A stretch of 64,000 bases of DNA from Mya arenaria. Its lineage: Eukaryota > Mollusca > Bivalvia > Myida > Myidae. The notes under the pieces are model-generated. The model was not told the DNA's origin. It did no database searches and saw only the letters and a list, made by a program, of their open reading frames with translations. Positions 1 through 10,834 of the stretch are shown here, in pieces; the first letter of the stretch is position 1, and the number at the start of each line of letters is the position of its first letter. Location: assembly GCF_026914265.1 (NCBI RefSeq), contig NC_069133.1, forward strand, positions 10,609,937 through 10,673,936, given 5' to 3'. Both the position numbers and the translations under genes were made by a program.

Positions 1-183
1 CGACGAAGGAACAATAGTAAATGTAGTGTTAAAGGTTAATAACGGTAGCCAGGGTAGTGAATTCGAACATGTTAACACATTAGCTCTTATAAGATAAACA
101 TCATAACAGATAATCGTATACATAACTATTCTGCAATACATTTAATAGGAATTATCAAAATATGATTTGTTGCCATGCTGTGT

Positions 184-454
184 TTAAAATAGGAAACAAG
201 ACGCCAGATATGTGAAGATAACTAAACTCCACGACGCCAGACATGTGAAAGCGTGTCCCACGGGCGGCGCCGGTCTGGGATCCGTTTTATCTATCACGTC
301 AGAAGCGACACAGTGATGACAAGTGAAGAAGTTGTCTGGGTCGTAACGACGCTTGATCAGCAACAGACGCTCGTAATTCTCGGTTCCCCAGAAGTCCTCC
401 TTCCAGTAAGGGTTATCTTTCCACGGCTCGTTCAAGTACATGCCGCTCCCGAAA
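184..454 (-). CDS. BBE-like copy 1, last exon (BBE domain)
   Basis: Acceptor ttttgcag at 455-457. It encodes FGSGMYLNEPWKDNPYWKED, FWGTENYERLLLIKRRYDPD and FFTCHHCV, the diagnostic C-terminal BBE motif, then about 24 mostly hydrophobic residues before TAA at 186-184. The tail suggests membrane or GPI anchoring of a secreted enzyme (inference). Confidence 0.92.
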
Positions 455-894
455 CTGCAAAATAAGGCACGTGGTAACACTTGTTAGTTGATGCCGTTCA
501 ATACCACACAGATAGAGGAGGGACATTGTAGTGTGACGGTTATAATGACTTTAGGGAGGTTGCAAGCACTTGTAGTACGGGTACTTTTTGTACAATTCGT
601 CATTCATGTATTATATGTATATTATACAAGTCTAGAATGTACGATACGAAGAGGGAAGCGTTTTATGTGTATGGTTAATGCGAATGATTTATGTGTGCTT
701 TTTATGCGTGTTATTTATGTGTGTGTCTTATGTGTGTTATTTATGCGTGTTATTTATGTGTTATTTATGCGTGCTATTTATATGTTATTTATGTGTGTGA
801 TTTTTGTGTGTTATTTATGCGTTTTATTGTTGTGTGTTACTTATTTTATGCGGTTTATTTATGCTTTACTTAATGTGTGTGATGTTTGCAAGTG

Positions 895-930
<36 letters not shown>

Positions 931-3900
931 ACGTGCGTACGTGCAAGTGTGCGTGCGTGCGTGTGTGTGTGTGTGTGTTATTTATGCGAGTAATGTTTAT
1001 GTGATATTTATGCAAATTATTTGTATGCGAGTGATTTAAGCGATTGATTTATGTGTGTTATCTATGCAAGTGATTTATGTGTGCGATTTATGCGAGTGAT
1101 GTATGCGAGTGATTTATGCGAGTTATAATCACGCCTTTGATTTATGTGTTTGTTAAATACAAGTGATTTATGCTTGTGATTTATGTGTATGATTAATGCA
1201 TGTGATTCACGCGAGTGATTACTGTTTGTGATTTATGTGAGTGATTTCTGTGTGTGATTTATGCGAGTGATGTATGCGAGTTATTTATGTGTGTGATTTA
1301 TGCGAGTGATGTATGCAAGTGATTTATGCGAGTTATTTATGCGAGTTACTCATGTGTGTGACTTTTGCGAGTGATTTATGAGTGTTATTCACGCGAGTGA
1401 TTAATGTGTGTGGTATTTGTCAGCGAGTGATTTATGTGTGTGATTTTGTCGGCGAGTGATTTATGTGTGTGATATTCGTCAGCGAGTGATTTATGGATGT
1501 GATATTTGCCAGCAAGTGATTTATGTGTGTGATTTTGTCGGTGAGTGATTTATGTGTGTGATATTTGTCAGCGGGTGATTTATGTGTGTGATATTCGTCA
1601 GCGAGTGATTAATGGATGTGATATTTTTCAGCGAGTAATTTATGTGTGTGATTTTGTCGGTGAGTGATTTATGTGTGTGATATTTGTCAGCAAGTGATTT
1701 ATGTGTGTGATATTCGTCAGCGAGTGATTTATGGATGATATATTTGTCAGCGAGTAATTTATGTGTGTGATTTTGTCGGTGAGTGATTTATGTGTGTGAT
1801 TTTGTCAGCAAGTGATTTATGTGTGTGATATTCGTCAGCGAGTGATTTATGGTTGTAATTTGCTGGCGAGTGATTTATGCGAGCTGCAAGTATAAGCTTT
1901 AAGTGATCAGTTGCAAACGGCTTTTAGACTCAACTGTAACTTAACCATGTAAATGAATCTTACATACACATAAAAGTACATGTCTTGTTTGGCAACCCAA
2001 CATATATAAATTGATCTTGTAGGATGGAAGAAGATCTGAATGTAATGTGTATATGTTATTTCTACGATATAAATTTTCAAACGTTTTCATTAGAATTAAA
2101 TTCGAGTGTAACGACAGGTATAAAGTACCATTAAAGGTAATCTGAATCTTATGCGGACACTTCTCGTTCAAGAAGTGTAACATCTACTTAACACATTGGC
2201 ACACAAGGACATTAGAAATTAAAAAAAATAAGACTGTTATAGCGACAATAGGTCGCGACCTCGCAGTCAAACATATAACGGGGAAAAGGCAAGTAAAATG
2301 CCAACTAAGTTGAGTAAAAAATTCTTACTTTCTTATTCCTTTTGCAAACGTCTGGAAGTATTCGATAAGCTCATCGTTATCTGTGGTCTGATTCAAGAGA
2401 GGGACCCCACTTTCGGCGTCGCCCAAGGAGAGTCCACATGACAATGACGTCACTGTCGACCGATATCCCGGATGTAGGGGTGTGCTCGCTAAGGGAGCTT
2501 CCGTGGTTTTTCCTGTAAGATGGATGCAACCAACATTGTTTGACACAATTACCGCGCTGCGATTGCATTAGTGCCATTTCAGAAGGGTGTGTCATTTGAC
2601 TTATATTTTATTAATTAAATTATTAATTAAAATTACACTTCATGTAACAATAATGATGTAAAAATCGTCTACAATGACAGTTAAAAATAACTATGCATAT
2701 CAAAACTTGAAGCTTTTTTTTCTTTCTTTATAACACTTTTAATAAATTTGTCCCTCTGACCTTTGTTGAAAAGGAGTATTTTTAACACTTTAGACCGTCG
2801 TTCAGCCTACCTCCCAACAGAGCCCCTGTGCATGCAATCCACAATTCTCTAGCCACTCCCACAAACAGCTGCTCCCTCATGAATGCCCGGAAGTCCTCCC
2901 CGGCCTGTCCCGGCTGCAACAAGGTGTTCGCCATATATGCGCGCACGATTGGCGGGTCATACGAGTCCTTCTCGTAGTCCCAGAAATCCGTCTTGTTTGT
3001 GAAGGTGAATGGTACTTGTCTGTTAAAAATCATTTTAAATTTATGACGTACTGGTCATTAAGGAACGACGGTCAGTCGGTCCGGTATAAGTTCATCAATG
3101 GAGAATGATATTATGCACCAGTCAACTGTAACCACGTCCCCAAAGATCCAGGAGTACACCGGGAATAGCCGGGGAAATGGGCCGTGTTGTTACCTTGCAG
3201 GTGGCCCCACAGTGCCGGGGGAATGCGGTGGTTTTGTCTTCGCGCAAACATAGTGAGAATGAGCCTTACCTATGGTCCCTGGGGTGCGGGAGCATTTTGC
3301 GGGGATTTTACCAGCAGTTCGTTCTTGCAGGGAGGGGAATTTACCCGAGCTTGGCTGGACCGAAAGTCAAAGTCCCCGCTATTCCCCGGACCTGAGTGGG
3401 CGTGGTTTCAATTGACTGATGCATTAAAAAGTTTCAAAACACAGAATTAATGTAAATTGACAAATGCAAGGTGGCTTTATGACGATAAAGTATATTTTTG
3501 GCCAAGTATTTGCTGGAAAAGTACGTTTAGAAGTCCATGGTTATTAACACGCGAAGTCACGATCACATTACAGAAAAAAGAGGTTGCAAATCACTTCTTA
3601 TGCAGCATCCAGCCATGTGTACATTGTTTAGAATGGCATATTCGATACTACGGCTAAAGTGGTTTTTATGAAGTGAATAATCTCAACACACGTGTAGCTA
3701 TATACGTTCAAGTAAATGTACACACCGCGTTTCGCGACTTGTCTATTTATGATAAAAAATTGTATGGTTCTGGTAGCATACCTGTACGTAAACTGATTTA
3801 AATATATGAATATGATACCAGCATGATAAAAAAAATAAATAGCAGAAGAAAAATATATAATGTTTACGGATTGGTTAAAGTTTAGAGTGGTAAAGGTGTC

Positions 3901-6900
3901 CACCTTACACACAGAGGGCAAAAGGTTTGATCGCCAAAAGGGTGTGAGTGTTTGAGTAGTATTTATGTCCATCCCTCACACAGGAGGGTGAGGGTTAGAT
4001 CCCTTACAGGGTGAGAGTGGTTTAGTGATATTTATGTCCACCCCTCACACAGGAGGGTGTGGGTTAGATCCCTTACAGAGTGAGAGTGGTTTAGTGATAT
4101 TTATGTCCACCCCTCACACAGGAGGGTGTGGGTTAGATCCCTTACAGAGTGAGAGTGGTTTAGTGGTATTTATGTCCACCCCTTACTCAGGAGGGTGTGG
4201 GTTAGATCCCTTATAGGATGAGAGTGGTTTAGTGATATTTATGTCCACCCCTCACACAGGAGGCGTGGGTTAGATCCCTTACAGAGTGAGAGTGGTTTAG
4301 TGGTATTTATGTCCACCCCTTATACAGGAGGGTGTGGGTTAGATCTCTTACAGAGTGAGTGTGGTTTAGTGCTATTTATGTCCACATCTCACACAGGAGG
4401 GTGTGGGTTAGATCCCTTACAGAGTGAGAGTGGTTTAGTGATATTTATGTCCACCCCTCACACAGGAGTGTGTGGGTTAGATCCCTTACAGGTTGAGTGT
4501 GGTTTAGTGGTATTTATGTCCACCCCTCATACAGGAGGGTGTGGGTTAGATCCCTAACAGGGTGAGAGTGGTTGAGTGGTATTTATGTCCACCTCTTATA
4601 CAGAAGGTAGTGGGTTCGATCTTCAACAGAGTGAGTGTGGTTTAGTGGTATGGGTGTCCACACAGGAGGTAGTGGGCTCGATCCCAAACAGGGTCAGATT
4701 AATTTTAGTGGTGAAGGTATCCAACTCTCACACATGAATTCGTGGGTTCGATCACCAACAGAGGTACTTTCGCATGACCTCTCAAAACTGTCACAAAAAA
4801 TCGTTTCTATTCAGGAAACAGAATCAAGATTCTATCATTTATCAGACTATCGTATCAGATTGTTAGATCGCGCATAATTGAATTTGTATTACCTAGCATT
4901 TGCCTAGAAAATAAAATAAATGCCAGTGAACAGATTCGCCGCTCATTAACATCAGTGTCTAATGCCTTGTACAATTGTATATACTCACTTGCTTCTTGCC
5001 CAGTTGACTGCGGCCTCTAATTCTTTGTGCTCGGATCCATTCCAGGGTGCAAACTTGTTAAAGTAGAATGTTAGCAATCCCTTATAATTGATAATGGTTT
5101 TGGATCCCGGGTCCTCGTAAGATCCCGGAAAGTTGTTAAGCATCCAGTAGCCACCCCATGTAGGCGGCATTTTCTCCAGTAGCTGCTCACAAACTTCTAA
5201 TACCTCTTCGAAATAGTTTATCCCAAAAACGTTCATTTCAATGGGAACGGGCATACTGAAAACTACCATCTGTGACGGCATTGGGTGCAGACGGTACACA
5301 AAGTACACGGCAATTCCAAATGTGCCCCCACCGCCGCCCCTAAGTGCCCAGAACAGGTCTCCGTTCTCGTGATACATGGTATCGCCTTCCGGGGTGACTA
5401 TCACCGTCCTGTTCGCCGTCGCAGTGGCGATCGAACCGTCAGCAAGCACCACCTATGTAAAAAGGAAACTTAATATTATTAAATAACTACTTAAAGAATA
5501 CTGCTATGTGTCGATTTTCATACATGTTTTGTATTTATTTCCTGAACAAAAATCGTTTTCGTGCATGTGTTAGGTTAGGTTGTAAACATATTTTTATGCT
5601 CATGATATCGGTCCTTTGACACGCAGTACAATCATAAGCTTATTTAAAAGGTACTCGGTTCACACTATCTTTCTACTTAGTCCCTACCTGAGCCTCTAGC
5701 AGGTTGTCGACGGCGTATCCAAGGGAACGGGACACGGGGCTGTGCCCACCACCCAGCGTGTAGCCTCCCGGGGTCACTGTGTGGGCGCTGCCGCCAACCA
5801 CAACACGCCCGACCGCATTCAACTGAAACACATTCATCAAATTGACAGTCCATAATGCTGTGAAGACCACGGTTACTGTCTCATGTGGGTCCCAAATATC
5901 AGGCGGATAATGCGCAACTCACATGGTAAGTTGTCCACACGGACAACTGCGTGTGATCCGAGTTTACTCATGATTCACGGACAACTGCGTGTGATCCGAG
6001 TTTACTCATGGTTCACGGACAACTGCGTGTGATCCGAATTTACTCATGGTTCACGGTCAACTCCGTGTGATCCGAGTCTCCTTACTTTTCAGGGTCAACT
6101 GTGTGCGATCTGATTCTCGTTACGGTTCACAGTCAACTGTGTTTGATCCGAGTCTCGTTACAGTTCACGACCAACCTTATGTAGTCCGAGTCTCGTTATG
6201 GTTCACGGTCAACTGTGTGCGATCCGTGTCTCGTTATGGTTCACGGTCAACTGTGTTTGACCCGAGTCTCGTTACGGTTCACGGTCAACTGTGTGTGATC
6301 CGAGTCTCGTTACGGTTCACGGTCAACTGCGTGTGATCCGAATCACGTTACGGTTCACGGTCAACTGCCTGTGATCCGCGTCTCGTTACGGTTCACGGTC
6401 AACTGTGTGTGATCCGAGTCTCGTTACAGTTCACGACCAACTATGTGTGATCCAAATCACGTGACGGTTCACTGTCAACTGCGTGTGATTCGAGTCTCGT
6501 TACGGTTCACGGTCAACTGTGTGTGATCTGAGTCTCATTACGTTTCACGGTCAACTGTGTGTGATACGAGTCTTGTTACGGTTCACGACCAATTGCGTGT
6601 GATCCGAGTCTCGTTATGTTTCACGGTCAACTATGTGTGATCCGAGTCTCATTACGGTTCACGACGAACTGCGTGTGATCCGAGTCTCGTTACGGTTCAC
6701 AGTCAACTGCGTGTGATGCGAGCCTCCGTACTCTTTATGGCAAACTGCGTTTGATCGGAGTCTCCTTCTAGGGTTCACGGGCAACTGCGTGTGATGCAAG
6801 TCTTCTCATGGTTCACGATGAACTGTGTCTCATCCAAGTCTCCTTACCGTTTACGGCCATATGCGTGCGATCCGAGTCTCCTTACGATTATTGCAAGTTA

Positions 6901-8829
6901 TCTAAGTTATTGCATTTAAAAACTGCAAGGTCCAATTATATACAAGGCATGTTGCACGGTAATTCTGCATCGTTTAATTGTATACCAAACATTTTAAATG
7001 GTTAAGTTGTTTTTTACAAATATTCCCATTTTATTTTGCATGAAAAAACTGCATAGTTAAATTATTCACAAAAACTTATTGCATGGAAAAACTGCATAGT
7101 CAAATAACCACAAAAATTATTACATGGTTTAACTAGAGTGGTGAATGCGAAAAGGTTCTAAGTGACATTAAATAAATAAGAAGATAGAACCTTTTAGCTT
7201 TCACCCCGTGAACTGCAACGTTCACATATCTCCCGACTTGCATGGTAAAACTACGTTGTTCAATTATCTACCTTTAAATCTTCTCTGCTTAATAAGCTAT
7301 CAGATTTTTTGCACGACAAAACTGCTGATTAAATAACCACAAAACGTATTGTATGGTAAACCTGAAACGTGTTCAAACTACACGTTTATATTAGCAATCA
7401 GACTGAATGCATGGTAAAACTGCATGTTTCTATTAGCTATCAAACTTAATGCACGGTAAAACTGCACGGTTCAAGAACCACTAACGTATTCCATACTCAA
7501 ACTATCTGTTACTATTAGCTATCAAACTTAATGCACGGTAAAACTGCACGGTTCAAGAACCACTAACGTATTCCATACTCAAACTACCTGTTACTATTAG
7601 CTATCAAACTTAATGCATGGTAAAATTGCACGGTTCTAACCTCCTTGTATATCTCCTGCCATTGTAACCCGGTCTGCACCTTGACCGTGCCATGTGGGCT
7701 CCTCTCCATGCTCAAGTCTATCTCCATCTCGTCCATCTCGGACAGGTTTATGAGGAAACTTCCCTCCCACGTGGAGCGGCCCACATAGTCATGCCCCGAG
7801 CTCCGTACTGTCACGTGTAAGTTGTATTTCCGCGCGAACTGCACCGCTTTCTGGATATCATCAGCGTTCTTAACCACGGCGATCAAATTTGGGTACCTGT
7901 GAACAGGAATATGGTTGGCATGGTGGTAACTTAGTCGAGAGTATAACACGAACATCAGGTTAGATACACGATAGGTTGCTGCTTAATGGTGTTGTACATA
8001 TAAGGACATTATAAACAGTTGACCTCCGTTCAACGGTGTTGTACATATTAGGGCATTATAAACAGTTGACCTCTGTTCAACGGTGTTGTACATATTAGGG
8101 CATTATAAACAGTTGACCTCAGTTCAACGGTGTTGTACATATAAGGACATTATAAACAGTTGACCTCTGTTCAACGGTGTTGAACATATAAGGGCATTAT
8201 AGCAGTTTACCTCTGTTTAACGGTGTTGTACATATTATGGCATTATAAACAGTTTACCTCTGTTCAACGGTGTTGTACATATTAGGGCATTATAAACAGT
8301 TTACCTCTGTTCAACGGTGTTGTACATATTACGGCATTATAAACAGTTTACCTCTGTTCAACGGTGTTGTACATATTAGGGCATTATAAACAGTTTACCT
8401 CTGTTCAACGGTGTTGTACATATAAGGGCATTATAAACAGTTGACCTCTGTTCAACGGTGTTGTACATATAAGGACATTATAAACAGTTGACCTCTGTTC
8501 AACGGTGTTGTACATATTAGGGCATTATAGACAGTTGAGTTCTGTTCAACGGTGTTGCATATATATGATCATTATAAACACTGTACCTCTGTTCAACGGT
8601 GTTGTACATATGTGCCTGTTTACTGTACTCGGGAAAGCTTGGCAACAGCAGGTGCCCGTTCATGCCATGGTTGAGGGCGGCCATGTCCATCTGAGAGGGG
8701 TAGCATTCATCACTCGGGCAGCACCGCTCCGAGATTATGTTGTGAACGCTACCATGTTCCCTGTCATGCCCATCGCCAGTCACACCCAAGCCCATCAAGG
8801 CAACACTTGCCAGGAAGGCTAGCGCTGAA
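184..8829 (-). CDS. BBE-like FAD-linked oxidase, copy 1 (seven exons)
   Basis: Berberine-bridge-enzyme-like flavoprotein oxidase (FAD_binding_4 plus C-terminal BBE domain). Exons in gene order: 8829-8587, 7896-7641, 5822-5688, 5452-4989, 3019-2811, 2566-2329, 454-184. Lengths and phases join without a break into about 604 codons plus stop. Seen: a hydrophobic leader, the FAD motif RSSGHDYVGRS whose His is the expected 8-alpha attachment residue, a Gly-rich GGGGGTFG loop, the C-terminal NPYWKEDFWGTENYERLL signature, and a hydrophobic C-terminal tail that could be a GPI or tail anchor. The second covalent site of plant BBE (Cys in GxCPT) reads GSAHT, so single His attachment is inferred. The acceptor of exon 2566-2329 reads AT where copy 2 has AG, so the gene may be a recent pseudogene. 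The initiator Met is uncertain: an upstream exon, or an in-frame ATG at 8879. Substrate unknown. Confidence 0.85.
455..2328. repeat. GT-rich 'gtgatttatgcga' intron satellite, copy 1
   Basis: From about 640 to 1,890 the last intron of oxidase copy 1 is a degenerate array built on gtgatttatg plus gtgtgt or cgagt, with pure GT runs at about 893-930 and 960-980. After about 1,410 a longer unit with 'ttgtcagcgagtgattta' takes over. No coding content; open frames across it reflect the absence of stops in the repeat. Confidence 0.9.
2329..2566 (-). CDS. BBE-like copy 1, exon with lost splice acceptor
   Basis: It encodes a stretch around STPLHPGYRSTVTSLSCG and ends FAKGIR, with donor AGAAA|GTAAGA intact. 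By alignment with copy 2 (cacttag|GCAATCGC) the exon should start at 2566, but here the bases before it read cactaat|GCAATCGC. The AG is gone. The next AG downstream lies 10 bases inside the exon and would shift the frame. Confidence 0.75.
2811..3019 (-). CDS. BBE-like copy 1, substrate-domain exon
   Basis: 209 bases, acceptor ttttaacag, donor GGGAG|GTAGGC. It encodes QVPFTFTNKTDFWDYEKDS and LFVGVARELWIACTGALLG. Phases match both neighbouring exons (2 in, 1 out). Confidence 0.88.
3114..3423. mobile_element. 310-bp PIF/Harbinger-like MITE
   Basis: Terminal inverted repeats: left TGCACCAGTCAACTG, and the right end read in reverse complement is TGCATCAGTCAATTG; the match continues to ACCACG. 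TTA flanks both sides (3111-3113, 3424-3426), as expected for a TWA target duplication. The interior is GC-richer than its surroundings. The matching intron of copy 2 (near 51,340-51,380) lacks it, so it inserted after the duplication. Confidence 0.8.
3883..4768 (+). repeat. 69-bp tRNA-like tandem array, copy 1
   Basis: About 13 tandem units of 69 bp. Each has TGGTTTAGTGG (tRNA A-box-like), a 'cctcacacaggagg' hairpin in the anticodon-arm position and GGGTTAGATCCC or GGGTTCGATC (B-box-like). Most units here have A in place of C in the B box, so this array is more degraded than the copy-2 array. It lies in the intron between exons 4989-5452 and 2811-3019. Confidence 0.8.
4989..5452 (-). CDS. 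BBE-like copy 1, central exon
   Basis: 464 bases, acceptor acatag, donor CAA|GTGAGT. It begins VVLADGSIATATANRT, contains LFWALRGGGGGTFGIAVYF (end of the FAD domain), and runs on into the substrate domain (MPPTWGGYWMLNNFPGS). Copy 2 of this exon has two stop codons; this one has none. Confidence 0.9.
5688..5822 (-). CDS. BBE-like copy 1, FAD-binding exon (GGYTLGGGH)
   Basis: A 135-base, 45-codon phase-0 exon from acceptor tgtttcag to donor CAG|GTAGGG. It encodes VVVGGSAHTVTPGGYTLGGG and then SRSLGYAVDNLLEAQ. This is the segment that holds the 6-S-cysteinyl FAD attachment in plant BBE; no Cys is present here. Confidence 0.9.
5935..6895. repeat. 38-bp intron minisatellite, copy 1
   Basis: About 25 units on the theme 'gttcacggtcaactgcgtg' + 'tgatccgagtctcgttacg'. 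It fills the half of the intron next to the acceptor of exon 5688-5822. The same array is present in copy 2 at about 61,488-62,485. Confidence 0.9.
6895..7634. repeat. Degenerate 'gcatggtaaaactgcatggtt' repeats with an 82-bp duplication
   Basis: Loose repeats of 'gcatggtaaaactgcacgg'. At about 7,430-7,620 an 82-bp unit is repeated almost perfectly about 2.5 times, and the array runs up to the splice donor at 7640. A short version occupies 62,485-62,848 in copy 2. Confidence 0.75.
7641..7896 (-). CDS. BBE-like copy 1, FAD-binding exon
   Basis: Acceptor ttcacag at 7897, donor GAG|GTTAGA at 7640. It encodes YPNLIAVVKNADDIQKAVQF, then RSSGHDYVGRSTWEGSF with the putative FAD-linking His, and ends QWQEIYKE in phase 0. 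Confidence 0.9.
7985..8586 (-). repeat. 47-bp minisatellite made from an exon end plus its splice donor
   Basis: About 13 units of 47 bp. On the minus strand each contains ATGTACAACACCGTTGAAC + AGAG followed by GT, the same 23 bases that end the leader exon (encoding MYNTVEQR) and its donor. Unit starts step by 47 (8035, 8082, 8129 and on). Donor flanks vary between GTCAAC and GTAAAC. Confidence 0.92.
8587..8829 (-). CDS. BBE-like copy 1, leader exon
   Basis: Starts after a possible acceptor (ctattacag) and ends at donor AG|GTACAG. It encodes a hydrophobic stretch (SALAFLASVALMGLG), a Cys-containing segment, LNHGMNGHLLLP, and ends HMYNTVEQR. The R codon is completed by the next exon to give VEQR-YPNLIAVV, the usual 'vyN...R.P.lIv' stretch of this family. 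If there is no upstream intron, translation could begin at the ATG at 8879. Confidence 0.75.
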
Positions 8830-8869
8830 CTGTAATAGGAGGTACTTAAATGGCCAAATACTTGAATAT

Positions 8870-9195
8870 ATGAATACATGCATCGCTCGGAGATGATGTA
8901 GTGCACGGCACATGCAATAGGAGATACTTCGTTGGTCACAGACTGTAATTTATAAGAATCATCATCGCGTGGTAATGGCGAAGTGCATGCAAGCATGTTC
9001 GATGGCTTTCCCACACCCAAGTCCACTAGGGTAACGGGAAAACTGGCTATAAAAAGGCTATCGAGATACAGCACCAGTAAAAACAGTTCGCTCGGACATT
9101 GAACATTGCCCACCATGACTGATGCCTTGTTCACGCCCCGGTTGTGCCCCGGACAACCTGGGTAAAGGGCAACACTGGCTAGCAAGGTATGGCTA
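8870..9195 (-). pseudogene. Ghost copies of the BBE-like leader exon
   Basis: Upstream of the leader exon, three stretches repeat its content in degraded form: HYIISERC near 8,880-8,910 (leader exon: HNIISERC), a LGVGKPSNM-type piece near 8,990-9,050 (leader exon: LGVTGDG), and LLASVALYPGCPG near 9,130-9,195 (leader exon: FLASVALMGLG). They share base-level matches such as cacacccaag and caacact. They look like decayed local duplications; a true upstream first exon could also hide here. Confidence 0.55.
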
Positions 9196-9269
9196 CACTT
9201 TAGCACATCATATGAGATGATAAAAGGTTTGCCCATTAAAGACACACAATATAGAATGATGCAAAACAA

Positions 9270-10834
9270 AAAACATCTATTTTATTGTAAGATAAAAAAT
9301 ATAAGCGATATTTTGGCGCTTTTTTAGCTTGGGAATATGTGGCCACGTAGCTATTAATTAAAAAAGGTGAATATTATTTTCATCTGAACACAAATCATAT
9401 GTTGATTTTTTTTATCGTAAACAGTCAAAAGAGCAAAACATGATTATTTATTAAAAAAAACAAGAACACAACTTACATCAACATTTCTTGTGTGCCATAA
9501 GATGAATAAGCAAACATGTAATTATGATAATGGTAATATTGCTTAAAAGTAAAACACGATAAAGCAGCAATGTTAACCGTGAATCCATTGAGGTTCATAG
9601 AGATAAGCGAAGTGACTTTCTTATTCCTAATTCCTGTTTCTATTGAGAAATAAGGGAACTAGTTCCTTTTTTATTCAAACTATTCTTAAATGGAAATGAG
9701 AATAAACGCACTTCTTAGGTTGATACATATGAAGGCAATTTATGGAATGTAACCCTGTTTGAGAGTAACAAAATATAAAGTATAAGGAACTAGTTCCCTA
9801 GTCAAACGCTTGCACATTTTCTTTATATCGTATAATCTTAAATGCATTTAAAGTGTCCAGACAATGCAGTAGAGTTTATTTCTATCAGCTGTACAAGCTC
9901 GATACTCTCAGAAACTAGTCCAAAGGCATTTCGGTATGGATGCAAATGGAAATTTAACAGATCTTCCATAACACACCAGAAAATGTTGCACAGGGTTTTT
10001 ATTCAAACCTTGCAAAATAATGTTTAAATTTGTCAATTAAGGCTTCCCACCAAATTTGCATCGTAAAAGGCTGTTCATCTATCTGCATTATTTCAAAACT
10101 AACGGCGTGTATTACCATGAACACATTTATTAATATCATACATTTAATTGGAAAATGCCGGCAAAAATAAAAGTTTTATGGTAATAAAATGCACCTACCT
10201 CATATTAGATGCTAGCCGACACAAAGGTAAATCTACATCCAATTGTCAGTGGTAGTTTATATTCATTCCTTTATTGTGAAATATCTATACACCTTGTTTT
10301 TTCAACGGTAAATAGAGCGGATCATGAGCTAAATACTGACATATATCACATGGTTTTAAAGAACATGTATTTTGAAACAAGATATATTCAATAAACCTGA
10401 TAGATCCTCACTTAACACCCTCACAATTAGCGATTATTCAGGGTTCATACATAATAATGCAAATACACAAATATAGATTTTAATACGACTATAACTTTCG
10501 TGTACATGTTCTATATCATACTACACACAACCAAAAATGAAACACGGAAAGTATGTATATGTATAAGTCAATAAATATGTCATGATTTATTGTTAAAATA
10601 TACTTAAAAAAAGAGAGAGAATCAAATAGCACTATCGATCTATGACGAACGAACTAACGTAATTTTATTCAATAAAAGGCCATTATGCATGCTACAATAC
10701 AAATTAAATAAAACAAAATACATATATGTAACCTTATCAACACAATACTAATACATTAACTTATTTAAGAACATTTGGTTAATGTTCAATAAATATGTTG
10801 CGCTACCGTAGATCGTACTAGCCATGTTATATTT
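9270..10834. other. AT-rich non-coding stretch
   Basis: I see no recognisable exon. Short runs of A or T and a repeated 'ggaactagttcc' palindrome (near 9,656 and 9,784) are the only structure noticed. Confidence 0.6.

Noticed and set aside
3177..3450. Two overlapping frames of 72 and 88 codons
   Set aside because: They lie wholly inside the inverted-repeat element at 3,114-3,423.
4025..4557. Repeated FMSTPHTGGCGLDPLQ-type frames
   Set aside because: Translation of the 69-bp tRNA-like repeat (69 is a multiple of 3).
8517..9269. 250-codon minus-strand frame as a single gene
   Set aside because: Only 8,587-8,829 matches the oxidase family and joins in phase to the next exon; the rest is degraded exon copies and minisatellite.
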